A DNA stretch of 64,000 nt from Legionella spiritensis (GTDB lineage: Bacteria; Pseudomonadota; Gammaproteobacteria; Legionellales; Legionellaceae): the NCBI RefSeq assembly GCF_900186965.1, contig NZ_LT906457.1:2072501-2136500 (forward strand), read 5' to 3'. Position numbers and translations under genes: made by a program. Positions 47,809 through 55,811 of this stretch are shown piece by piece (position 1 is the stretch's first letter; each line of letters opens with the position of its first letter). Below the pieces are notes generated by a model. That model did no database searches, had not been told where the DNA came from, and saw nothing but the letters and a program-made list of their open reading frames with translations.

Positions 47809-47840
47809 AGGCTCTGTGAAAACTTTGGTTCACAGAGCCT
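47809..47840. repeat. Short perfect hairpin upstream of rdgC
   Basis: AGGCTCTGTGAA / TTCACAGAGCCT, a perfect 12-bp stem with an 8-base loop, 40 bp before the rdgC ATG. The arms resemble the ends of the element at 33876-34040 (AGGTTCTGTG / CACAGAGCCT), so it may be an internally deleted relative, or it may act on rdgC mRNA. Confidence 0.6.
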
Positions 47841-47880
47841 AAACATGATAGCATCGCAATTTTGCCGATAAGGATTACTC

Positions 47881-48834
47881 ATGTGGTTCAATAACGCCCT
47901 CATTTATCATTACGAACTTGATGACAACGTGGATCTGGCCGCATTAATGGCTGAAGAACACTTGAAACCCTGTCCGCCTCATGCCCGTTTCATCTATGGC
48001 TGGCTGCCTGCCTGTCAGGATGAACTGGTCCATGAAGTAGCCGGTTGTGCCCATATTTGCCTCGGTAAGGAAGAGCGCATCCTGCCCAGAGGCGTGATAA
48101 ACCGTCTGCTGGCCGAACGGATAAACGCTCTGGAAACCCAGCAGGGACGTTCCATCAAACGTGCCGAAAAGGCACAAATGGCCGAAGATCTGGAATTTGA
48201 GCTTCTGCCCAAATCGTTCTGCGTGCAAAAACGTCTGTCCGCCATACTGGACACCGGCAGCCACCGTTTGATCGTCAACACGGCCAGCGATAATCAAGCC
48301 TCGCAATTAACCTCGTTATTGCGTAAATCCATTCCTGGCATTCATCTGGAACCCCTGTTCCACAACGATAACCTGGCCATGCGTTTTGCACAGTGGATAA
48401 CCGATCCCGCTTGCCTGCCCGCTCCGTTTCAACTGGCCTCCGACTGTGTACTCTTCTCCCTCAATGACGAGAAAAAACGAGTGAACTGCAAAGGTTATGA
48501 ATTGCCGGCGGAAGAAATATTGAGTCTGTTATCGCAAGGACTGGTCGCGGCGGAGTTGTCGCTGGTCTGGAATGAGCGTATTCAATTCACCCTGACCCAT
48601 GAACTGACGTTCAAACGTATAAAAAGTCTGGATTATTTAATCGATGAATTTAATGACATCCGACATCTTGAGGAAGAGTATCAGCAACAGGATGCCTCAC
48701 TGACCTTATTGTGCGGGGAATTGCGGGCGTTAACCGATGATTTGCTGGCCGGATTGAATCAGACTGAAACGGAAACGGAAAGTGCTGTGAACGAGTCAAA
48801 CCAGTCCCGGGATATGGAAGAACCCGTATTTTAA
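47881..48834 (+). CDS. rdgC: Recombination-associated protein RdgC
   Basis: 317 residues. Ring-shaped DNA-binding protein that restrains RecA. MWFNNALIYHYEL at the start, FIYGWLPACQDELVHEVAGC, ILPRGVINRLLAERI, and LVWNERIQFTLTHELTFKRIKSLD are family blocks. Glu/Asn-rich tail. Single gene, with a hairpin after the stop. Confidence 0.95.
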   Translation: MWFNNALIYHYELDDNVDLAALMAEEHLKPCPPHARFIYGWLPACQDELVHEVAGCAHICLGKEERILPRGVINRLLAERINALETQQGRSIKRAEKAQMAEDLEFELLPKSFCVQKRLSAILDTGSHRLIVNTASDNQASQLTSLLRKSIPGIHLEPLFHNDNLAMRFAQWITDPACLPAPFQLASDCVLFSLNDEKKRVNCKGYELPAEEILSLLSQGLVAAELSLVWNERIQFTLTHELTFKRIKSLDYLIDEFNDIRHLEEEYQQQDASLTLLCGELRALTDDLLAGLNQTETETESAVNESNQSRDMEEPVF

Positions 48835-48845
48835 TGGAACAGCGT

Positions 48846-48870
48846 GTTGGGTTGCATCATGCAACCCAAC
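48846..48870 (+). terminator. Terminator of rdgC
   Basis: Perfect inverted repeat GTTGGGTTGCA / TGCAACCCAAC with a 3-base loop, 12 bp after the rdgC stop. No T-run. Confidence 0.6.
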
Positions 48871-48900
48871 AGAACTGATTAAGAACAACGTTTAGCTAGT

Positions 48901-49181
48901 ACTGTTTCCATTTAATTTTGACAGGTTAACTGTCATTCCCGCGAAGGCGGGAAACCATTCCTGATGTGGCTCAGTGCTTGATTCAGTATGGATCCCCGCC
49001 TTCGCGGGGATGACAAAAAGACAAACACTCTGTGCAAGCCAACCTGTCATTCCCGCGCAGGCGGGAATCTATGGCTAAATTGGCTCTGTGCTATATCAGG
49101 CATAAATTCCCGCCTGCGCGGGAATGACAAGAAATGGCACACTTTGTGTAATGCTACCTGTCAAAACTAAATGGAAACAGT
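48901..49181. repeat. dRS3-like palindromic element, full copy with 25-bp terminal repeats
   Basis: 281 bp. Terminal inverted repeats ACTGTTTCCATTTAATTTTG (48901 on, 25 bp in all) and CAAAACTAAATGGAAACAGT (ending 49181) match at 24 of 25 positions; a T before and an A after make TA at both borders. Inside are two facing-palindrome units: 48934-49015 (CCCGCGAAGGCGGG, diverged) and 49044-49131 (identical to the 16.5-kb copy). The 600-bp gap after rdgC is made of this, the next element and REP 8. Confidence 0.8.
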
Positions 49182-49184
49182 ATT

Positions 49185-49408
49185 AGGTTCCGTGGACAAA
49201 AATTTTGTTCGCACCATTTTTTGCGAAAAAACAGTAGCCCGTAAGGAGGCCTGCGGCCGTATTGCGGGTTTCATGTGCCAATTAGGAACGTTTTCCCGCA
49301 TTACAGCGAAGCCTTCATGACGGGCTACAAGGCTACAAGACATTATTAGTTGGTGTGCAACAATAGTTGCCTTGTTTTCTATCGGAAAAAAATTGGTTCA
49401 CGGAACCT
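49185..49408. repeat. Inverted-repeat-bounded segment enclosing a REP element
   Basis: AGGTTCCGTGGAC (49185-49197) and GTTCACGGAACCT (49396-49408) are inverted ends matching at 12 of 13. They enclose REP element 8. The ends resemble those of the elements at 33876 and 47809 and the lone end at 37617. Confidence 0.55.
49234..49328. repeat. Composite REP/BIME-like element 8
   Basis: REP-A (GTAGCCCGTAAGGAGGCCTG to TTGCGGGTTT), spacer with GTGCCAATTAGGAACG, REP-B (CCCGCATTACAGCGAAGCCT to GACGGGCTAC). Complete, and almost the same as element 3. Confidence 0.82.
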
Positions 49409-49431
49409 GGATTTTTGAACGAAAACGGGGG

Positions 49432-49713
49432 CTAAACTTTCTTGATATCTCGGTAAAAATTTTCATGTGAGCCAAATTTAAGCAGCGTTAAAACCAAAAC
49501 ATCTTCTTCATACATATATCCTAATAACACGTCTTGATTATGTAATTTAAATGTATGGCCTCTAAGAAAATCAAGATCACCTTTTTTCTTTTCTCCTAAC
49601 AATGGATTTTTTGTCAGTTTCTTCACCTCATTATCTAATAATGTTTTATGCTGCTTTGGAAGTTTTTTTATTGTTCGTTTAAATGAATTTGATTGTTTAA
49701 TTTTCAAATTCAT
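49432..49713 (-). CDS. Type II toxin, RelE/ParE superfamily
   Basis: 93 residues from the ATG after GAGG (49713). Small basic protein with the RelE/ParE fold pattern: FKRTIKKLPKQHKTLLDNEVKKL helices, KGDLDFLRGHTFKLHNQDVLLGYMYEEDVLVLTLLKFGSHENFYRDIKK strands, closest to the YafQ/RelE-like 'addiction module' type. Its start overlaps the antitoxin end by 17 bp. Target (ribosome-dependent RNase or gyrase) cannot be told from sequence alone. Confidence 0.8.
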   Translation of the reverse strand: MNLKIKQSNSFKRTIKKLPKQHKTLLDNEVKKLTKNPLLGEKKKGDLDFLRGHTFKLHNQDVLLGYMYEEDVLVLTLLKFGSHENFYRDIKKV

Positions 49714-49918
49714 AGTCCTCAACCATTCCGTTGTCTACTTCTGCTTTTGCGAGCAAGATGTCTTTAATAAATTCATAAGTAAGATCGGGGTTTTCTTCTG
49801 CTATTCTTCCGATCTTCGCCCAGTGTTCAATTTGTCCAGCGCCGGAACGGGACATGACGCTGCCTGTAGCTTTGGCTTGATTGACTAAATCGTCAGGTAA
49901 TCTAACTGATTGTGCCAT
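49697..49918 (-). CDS. ParD-like antitoxin
   Basis: 73 residues from the ATG after GGAGAC (49918). AQSVRLPDDLVNQAKATGSVMSRSGAGQIEHWAKIGRIAEENPDL is the ParD_like ribbon-helix-helix type; the C-terminal part would neutralise the toxin. Acidic tail. Antitoxin-first order with overlap is usual for such pairs. Just upstream, ATTGTTGGTTGACAATAACC may be the promoter/operator. Confidence 0.8.
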   Translation of the reverse strand: MAQSVRLPDDLVNQAKATGSVMSRSGAGQIEHWAKIGRIAEENPDLTYEFIKDILLAKAEVDNGMVEDYEFEN

Positions 49919-50034
49919 ATCTTGTCTCCAATTGTTGGTTGACAATAACCATAGCATTAAATGGCAATAGATCGCAGTTTGCATTAAAAATTATTTGAGA
50001 TAGATAACGTCCCTCATTTATCTCAAGGGAAGCC

Positions 50035-50053
50035 GTCGGGCGTTTCGCCCGAC
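50035..50053 (-). terminator. Terminator of bamD
   Basis: GTCGGGCG / CGCCCGAC, perfect 8-bp GC-rich stem with a 3-base loop, 19 bp past the bamD stop on the minus strand. Confidence 0.55.
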
Positions 50054-50071
50054 AATATTCTCGATTATGTC

Positions 50072-50848
50072 CTAACCGGTCGTATCCATCGGTTGGTTGG
50101 GATAAGTGGCGCGGTATACGGCCAGGGCGTCTTCGGCCGCTTTATTTAGCCCCATGGCTTTGTTGGACTTGTAAAGAAGAACCAGTGCCGGTTTCACCGA
50201 GGGTGCCTGAGGATAATTTTTAATCAGGAAATTCGCCCGTTCCGCCGCGGCGACAAACATTTTGCGCTCAAAATAATAATTGGACGTGTTCAATTCCCGC
50301 TCGGCAAACATATTGCGTAAATAAATCATGCGTTGCAAGGAATCAGCCTTGTAGCGACTGTTGGGAAATTTCTGAATCAACGTCGCAAAATCGGCGTAAG
50401 CCTGCGACTGCGTACCGGGATCACGCCACGATTCATCGAGAGGTAGTAGCCGGGCAAACGTACCGCGTGTCTGCTGAAAATTGGCCAATCCTTTCATGTA
50501 ATAGGCATAATCCACCGATTTGGCGCGAGGATAAAGATGGATAAAACGTTCTGACGTGGCAGCCGCGGACGCGTAATCGCTGTTTTTATAATAGGCATAC
50601 ACCAGATCAAGTTGCGCCTGTTCCGCATAATCGCTGAACGGGTACATGGATTCCATCGCTTCCAGTTTTTTAATGGCGCTCTGGTATTGTTCTTTCGCTA
50701 TCGCGTCTTTTGATTCGGTAAACAATTGCTTGGCCGTCATACCCTTATACGGACCATTATCGTCTTCATCATCGCGATTTCCCCATAAGGAGCAAGCCGT
50801 CATGGAAATCAACAAACTCAGCAGGAGCAACACTTTCAATCGTTTCAT
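50072..50848 (-). CDS. bamD: Outer-membrane assembly lipoprotein BamD
   Basis: 258 residues from the ATG after AGGTAG (50848). Lipobox SMTAC (Cys19). The mature part is five TPR-like helical pairs (AKQLFTESKDAIAKEQYQSAIKKLEAMESMYPFSDYAEQAQLDLVY...). Essential partner of BamA in beta-barrel insertion. SRYKADSLQRMIYLRNMFAERELNTSNYYFER is the typical conserved region. Confidence 0.95.
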   Translation of the reverse strand: MKRLKVLLLLSLLISMTACSLWGNRDDEDDNGPYKGMTAKQLFTESKDAIAKEQYQSAIKKLEAMESMYPFSDYAEQAQLDLVYAYYKNSDYASAAATSERFIHLYPRAKSVDYAYYMKGLANFQQTRGTFARLLPLDESWRDPGTQSQAYADFATLIQKFPNSRYKADSLQRMIYLRNMFAERELNTSNYYFERKMFVAAAERANFLIKNYPQAPSVKPALVLLYKSNKAMGLNKAAEDALAVYRATYPNQPMDTTG

Positions 50849-51048
50849 ATAAACTACCTGTAAAACACGCCGGCCGCACCTAACCACGGCCATGCTTTGC
50901 AAATGCGCCCATTATACCCATCCATGCGAAATTTGCGAACACTATCATGGCGATTAGTTTTGACCGCCCCAACAACGAAGGTTGAATCAACCTTGCCTCG
51001 ACTTACACGGCAAGTTATGACATTTTATCGTGTATATCAAAAAATTAT

Positions 51049-51077
51049 TTGCAATGACCAAAGGCTTGCGCTAGTAT
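51049..51077 (+). promoter_or_regulatory. Promoter of tRNA-Ser
   Basis: TTGCAA (51049-51054), 17-bp spacer, TAGTAT (51072-51077). Ends 11 bp before the mature tRNA. Confidence 0.6.
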
Positions 51078-51088
51078 TTCGTGCTGTC

Positions 51089-51176
51089 GGAGAGGTGGCA
51101 GAGCGGTCGATTGCGGCGGTCTTGAAAACCGTTGAAGGGCAACCTTCCCAGGGTTCGAATCCCTGCCTCTCCGCCA
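51089..51176 (+). tRNA. tRNA-Ser (anticodon TGA)
   Basis: 88 bases including an encoded CCA. Acceptor GGAGAGG / CCTCTCC, discriminator G, D-arm with GCAGAGCGGTCGATTGC, anticodon loop CTTGAAA (anticodon TGA at positions 34-36), a long variable arm (TGAAGGGCAACCTTCCC) as in class II tRNAs, and T-arm with GGTTCGAATCC. Reads UCA and related Ser codons. Confidence 0.97.
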
Positions 51177-51340
51177 AATTTCAATTGTGCCATATCCTGT
51201 TATTTCTGAACGGATTTAAAATTCCGATGAAACGTAACGCAGGACGAGCCTACGTCCAACGACCCCATCAACGCTTATTCCGATAAAAAACAGAGCAGTT
51301 ATGCCGTTTTTTGTGGGTCAAATACAACAAGATAGTATTT

Positions 51341-51368
51341 GTCGGGCGAGACGGGCGCCTCGCCCGAC
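51341..51368 (-). terminator. Terminator of the 51.4-kb secreted-protein gene
   Basis: GTCGGGCGAG / CTCGCCCGAC, perfect 10-bp stem with an 8-base loop, 18 bp past the gene's stop. Similar in sequence to the hairpin after bamD. Confidence 0.6.
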
Positions 51369-51386
51369 GCGTCCATAGTTACCGCC

Positions 51387-51854
51387 TTAAAAGCCACCCG
51401 GATTCCAGTGAATATCATCAAAAAACATATTGGCATGGACAATTTTTCCGGTTTGTAACGGTTGTTTGCTGATAACATCCAACTGGTAGCTGACGGTCTT
51501 ATTGTCGTAGCCTGGTGCGGAAACGACCGCGACAAAATTCTGTAGTTGTCCGGAAGCAAGTTTCATCGCGATAGCCGCGTTAGGAGGCACGTCGGAAAAA
51601 TTATTTTTTATGGTTTTGTTTTGCCACAAAGCAATAAATTGACGCAAGGATACCATCCCGGCCTTACGCTGTGGCCTGTCCGTAAAATAGCCCACGTAGT
51701 CCGGTGATTTTTTTAAGATCAACGTATAATGCTGGCCTTTATTTTTAACAAGCTCTCCCGCGGAGGCGGATTGTAAAAAAAGCATGTTGTTGTCCGTAGT
51801 CGCCATTGCGAAACTACTACATAACCATAAGGTTAAAGCGATTATTTTTTTCAT
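51387..51854 (-). CDS. Uncharacterised periplasmic/secreted protein
   Basis: 155 residues with a clear signal peptide (MKKIIALTLWLCSSFAMA) and GGAGAAA before the ATG. The mature protein is mostly beta-type (YTLILKKSPDYVGYFTDRPQRKAG, VSYQLDVISKQPL) and ends NPGGF. Looks like a conserved Legionella-type hypothetical; I can give no function. Same strand as the membrane-protein gene 17 bp upstream. Confidence 0.7.
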   Translation of the reverse strand: MKKIIALTLWLCSSFAMATTDNNMLFLQSASAGELVKNKGQHYTLILKKSPDYVGYFTDRPQRKAGMVSLRQFIALWQNKTIKNNFSDVPPNAAIAMKLASGQLQNFVAVVSAPGYDNKTVSYQLDVISKQPLQTGKIVHANMFFDDIHWNPGGF

Positions 51855-51870
51855 AGGTTTCTCCCCAAAT

Positions 51871-53013
51871 TTAATTTATTAAACCGAGTTCCGGATCGAC
51901 TTCTTTCAACTCACCATCACTCCTCATATTAAGGGCGCCAAACACACCGTGTTTTTGCAACATTTTCGAAGGTGAGGGGCTTATTCCTGAGCCAATAGTA
52001 ATTGTTTCCTCATCCTCCTCCTCGTCACTGTCTTCCTCACCGATTTTCGTCTCGAATCCGTCTTCCAATACCCGACCGCTTCCCTCGTCATAAACCTCAC
52101 TGACGCTTGCTTCTTCGTTGTTTTGCGGAGCAACAAACAGATTCATTAATGATACCAACGTTAACATCGTTAAAAACGTACTCGTTAAGGCAACATTGCT
52201 GAAAAAAAACTCATCGCTGATTTCATCATGATGAACGGCGGCGTAAATATCGTTGGGAAAATGAAAAAAAGCGGCGGCAAGGGAGGGGTTTTCACAAAGT
52301 ATGTTAATCATGGCAAACAGTGTTTTGCTGAGTGCGGGACAATGTTCATTAAATAAAGACGCCAGCAGACCTAATACTCCGGTCATTCCCATAACTGCGG
52401 TAGGGATTGGTGAATTGACGGCGATGATTTGTTGTTGCATCAACACACCCAAAACCCCGGATGGCGCTATGGTACCACGGAACAAACTGGCTGCGTGCCT
52501 CGCATAGCTTCGTTCGGTCAGCCTGTTTTGAGCGTTGGTATAATTGTTTCGTCTGGTCATGACCGCAGGCAACACGGCAAGCGCCGGTGCGATAATGTTA
52601 CCGAAGTCATTGCTGTAATATTTCACCCCGCCCGCATAAATAGCAACGGTCGTGATCATAGACCAGGCAAAGCCAAAATCACCAAAAAAACCGTTAATCC
52701 CGTGATCCGTAAAGAAAGTACCTTTATGCAAAGCCTTGAGAAACCGATTGTCCGGGTAGCGGCGGGTCAGGGCAGACACCGCCTCATTAGTCAGACTGAC
52801 CATGGCGCCTGTCCCTACAGGGGCAATCAGCCAAAGTCCCGGTTTGTAATGAACGGCAATCGTGTTAAACGTGGAAGCCGAGGCACTCGCGCCCCGCAAG
52901 GGTGCGATAATAATTTTAAAGGAATGAACCATGCCATCGGTACAGCGCCTGACGGTACCGGATTTGGTTACATGATCTATCAAGGGTTTCTTTTCTTCAT
53001 CTTTACGACGCAT
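51871..53013 (-). CDS. Multi-pass membrane protein with acidic C-terminal tail
   Basis: 380 residues, no family recognised. About six or seven hydrophobic segments lie between residues ~50 and ~300 (for example LWLIAPVGTGAMVSL, GFAWSMITTVAIYAGG, AVMGMTGVLGLLASLF, NVALTSTFLTMLTLVSLMNLFV). The last ~80 residues are soluble and strongly acidic (EEDSDEEEDEETITIG) and end GELKEVDPELGLIN. An acidic Glu-rich tail on a membrane protein would fit a Dot/Icm substrate, but that is inference only. Confidence 0.6.
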   Translation of the reverse strand: MRRKDEEKKPLIDHVTKSGTVRRCTDGMVHSFKIIIAPLRGASASASTFNTIAVHYKPGLWLIAPVGTGAMVSLTNEAVSALTRRYPDNRFLKALHKGTFFTDHGINGFFGDFGFAWSMITTVAIYAGGVKYYSNDFGNIIAPALAVLPAVMTRRNNYTNAQNRLTERSYARHAASLFRGTIAPSGVLGVLMQQQIIAVNSPIPTAVMGMTGVLGLLASLFNEHCPALSKTLFAMINILCENPSLAAAFFHFPNDIYAAVHHDEISDEFFFSNVALTSTFLTMLTLVSLMNLFVAPQNNEEASVSEVYDEGSGRVLEDGFETKIGEEDSDEEEDEETITIGSGISPSPSKMLQKHGVFGALNMRSDGELKEVDPELGLIN

Positions 53014-53259
53014 AACATATCCGAAATAAGCTGCAGGCTTTGTACGCCCGGGGAGTTAAAAAAATCTTTGGGAAGACCTCGTCGGTCCACTACTACAGGC
53101 ACTCATCATATATGATCTTTATTAAGTCATTATTAATATCAATAAATCAATATGATCTTTTGATTTTCACAGAATGATTTTTGTAACTTCCCGGGGTATC
53201 CCAAGGGAAGCGAGGGATGGCGAGCCGTTATAATTTTTTATTATTTAATAAAATATCGT

Positions 53260-55596
53260 TCAAAGTCGATGGCATGTACTTTCTTCCGTTAAAACAACCC
53301 CTTTGGTTTCTAGCTCCTTAACTTTTCTTGTGAATATTGAGTAAAGAAAAGGATTATTTTTCTTAACATTTTCCAGAGCGGTTTTATTTTTCATCAGCTC
53401 AGCAAGAGCCAATCCCTGTAGGCCTGTTCCCCAGGGCTGTAGAAAGGATTGGTTATAATTGGTTTGCATTTTTTCACGGAGTGAATCGATAAATGCAACA
53501 CTTAACCATTTTCCGGAAATCCGGATTTTCTGTAATTTGCTTTTGGAAAGCCTGTCAAAGAACAACTCTTGATTTTCATTACTCATAGCCTCCATGGGTG
53601 AATGCCCCAGGTGAAGGAATTGAATATTGGATTTGCAAATAGCATCAAGCAATTGGGTCAGGCGCTTGGTACTTAACCGGTGAACCGCACATAGCGATAA
53701 ATTTAGTTCTTTTAGATTTGTTGATTGGTTGATTAACTCGACACAAAGCGTAAATGCTTGATCATCCATACCATTGAGGTTGTTATCTGCCAGATTCAAT
53801 GACAAAATACTGCTTTCCTTATCACTAAAAACATCTACCAGCGATTGCAGGTGCTCAGCATTGAAAGTACCAATGCTGTTGCTCGCGAGGTGTAACGCTC
53901 GGTAGTTAGGGTTTCGGAGTAGCTGGCACCAGGGCAGCCAGTTTTCTGAGGAGAACTCATTTAATTTACAACCGGCAATTTTGAGTGTGGACACGCCCTT
54001 TACGCAGGTAATTAAATCAAGAAGTTTGATCTGTGCAATACTCAAATGGCTTAAATTATAATCTGAAAGAACTAACTCATCGCCATGTTTGATTTTACTT
54101 AAAGTCCAGGCGCAAAATTCACTTAAAGTCATATCGGTGAATGGTTTCATGGGGGAAACTTTACATTTGGAAAGTACCTTCATTACAGCGATAATTATGG
54201 TTTCCGGATCACTGTGATTGTCTTTTATTATATTTTCCAAATCCGTTTGCTCAAAGTCGCTATGAATACAGGCATTAAGAAGTGCCTCAATAAAGCCGGA
54301 ATCAGTGTTTTCTAAGTAACGCACCATGTCGTCGACTCTATCGTTTTGATACTGGCTCAAAAACTCATCTATCCAGGCCGTATCCGGCAAACCTTTTCCC
54401 AGTAAAAATGATTTGACAGTCATTAAATGGGTTGTTAACTCTTGAACACTTGGTTTTATGCCGTCGGAAATAAATTCTTGCAGCTCTTCTATTGAAGACT
54501 GAGTTTGTTCATCAGGCTCTGGAATTTGCCTTAGATATTCAAGCATAGACACGGCGAAACTTCTCAATAGCGGGGATTGTTCATCGATTTGGGAATCGCT
54601 GATAATTAATTCAAACAATTCATTGTATCGAGTTAATATCTTGTGCGTGGCTGAAATAAGAGCCGTATTGGTTTGTCCTGGTGAGTGGGTTCTTCTGCCA
54701 AGAAATCCTGACGTATTTAGAACCTGTCCATCGTCAAGAACAAGCCCGCCCTCCTGATTTCTTTTCAATTGAATTTTGGTGTCATCGTTAATAACGCCTT
54801 TTGATTTCAGCATTTTTAAAAAATTATAGAATGCAAACACACCCGGTGAATAATGGCCGCTGTGTTCATTAATATAAGTCAGACTACCTTCTCTTGCTTC
54901 TAACATGCCAGCCATGAGCACCGGCTGGCCATTAAGAAAGCTGCTATGATGAAATTTACCCAGCTCCGAAGAGGAAGCAAATAATTCCCCCCATGGACTA
55001 ACGACAAAAATCACTCTGCCGTGGTATTTGGAATGGGCAATGTGATGGCTTGTATCAAATTTTTCCAAAACAAGCTGTGGTTTGTCTTCGGTAGGCATTT
55101 TGAATTGCCACAAATGTCCATTGGCTATGAGTACCCGGCATTCTTCTCTCTGTTTTTCATTCAGGCGAATTACTTTTAGTAATTTATCACTCCGTTGAAG
55201 GTGGGCAGGTACATGGAGGTAATGTTTCTTATTAGCAACCATGTGCTCAATGAGTCGTTTCTTTAAAAATTCGTCACGGCTGGAAAACCGATCGGTTGAG
55301 CTTAAATGAGGAACATCCTGGTTAGGAATATATAATGGATCAATAGCCTTATATCGTTTTCTTGCTTGCGAGGCATGATAACTGTCATCGGTATTGCAGA
55401 TTATACCAATCATTTCCGAGGCTACATGACCCAGTTTTATTTGTTCCGGGTGCGCTGCGTTTCGACAAGACTCATAAATGGTAATTAGTAAATCCAATCG
55501 CTCATGAAGACCGGTTGCCTGATATAACTGATTCAGGCAATTGATTAGCGGCAAATCAGCCCATCCTGAATCCCTGATTTCATCAACCGTTGGCAT
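53260..55596 (-). CDS. IQM-like domain plus leucine-rich repeats, candidate effector
   Basis: 778 residues from MPTVDEIRDSG (55596), which aligns with the paralogue's MPVYNIITPK; a TTG five codons upstream is possible and neither has a ribosome site. Residues ~185-280 read TSHHIAHS..GRVIFVVS..GELFASSSELGKFHHSSFLNG..VLMAG..INEHSGHYSPGVFAFYNFLKML, matching the core of plant IQM (IQ-motif calmodulin-binding) proteins (HSSFLAGG, SGHY.PT). Residues ~505-695 hold RI-type LRRs (LKIAGCKL, ALHLASNSIG, SLNLADNNLNG, ELNLSLCAV). The tail KELETKGVVLTEESTCHRL is Glu-rich. Divergent from the paralogue. Confidence 0.75.
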   Translation of the reverse strand: MPTVDEIRDSGWADLPLINCLNQLYQATGLHERLDLLITIYESCRNAAHPEQIKLGHVASEMIGIICNTDDSYHASQARKRYKAIDPLYIPNQDVPHLSSTDRFSSRDEFLKKRLIEHMVANKKHYLHVPAHLQRSDKLLKVIRLNEKQREECRVLIANGHLWQFKMPTEDKPQLVLEKFDTSHHIAHSKYHGRVIFVVSPWGELFASSSELGKFHHSSFLNGQPVLMAGMLEAREGSLTYINEHSGHYSPGVFAFYNFLKMLKSKGVINDDTKIQLKRNQEGGLVLDDGQVLNTSGFLGRRTHSPGQTNTALISATHKILTRYNELFELIISDSQIDEQSPLLRSFAVSMLEYLRQIPEPDEQTQSSIEELQEFISDGIKPSVQELTTHLMTVKSFLLGKGLPDTAWIDEFLSQYQNDRVDDMVRYLENTDSGFIEALLNACIHSDFEQTDLENIIKDNHSDPETIIIAVMKVLSKCKVSPMKPFTDMTLSEFCAWTLSKIKHGDELVLSDYNLSHLSIAQIKLLDLITCVKGVSTLKIAGCKLNEFSSENWLPWCQLLRNPNYRALHLASNSIGTFNAEHLQSLVDVFSDKESSILSLNLADNNLNGMDDQAFTLCVELINQSTNLKELNLSLCAVHRLSTKRLTQLLDAICKSNIQFLHLGHSPMEAMSNENQELFFDRLSKSKLQKIRISGKWLSVAFIDSLREKMQTNYNQSFLQPWGTGLQGLALAELMKNKTALENVKKNNPFLYSIFTRKVKELETKGVVLTEESTCHRL

Positions 55597-55811
55597 TGCA
55601 ATTGAATTCAATTTTTTTCTCTGTTTGTTTAAAATTGTTCAAATTGTACCTAATTCGTTTATTTATATGCAAGTGCCAATATAGTGGCTTTTGCAAGAAA
55701 GATAATTTTTTTATCTATTTTTCAAGGGCTAAATGACAAAGAAAATTCTTTAATTATTTCTTAATAATATTGCCTTATAATTAAACAAAGTGATTTTTTT
55801 CAGGTGGGTTC

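Noticed and set aside
48835-49431. Insertion sequence after rdgC
   Set aside because: Terminal repeats are present but there is no transposase reading frame; treated as non-autonomous repeats.
50897-51286. 129-codon frame across the tRNA-Ser gene
   Set aside because: It covers the tRNA and its promoter; coding there is very unlikely.
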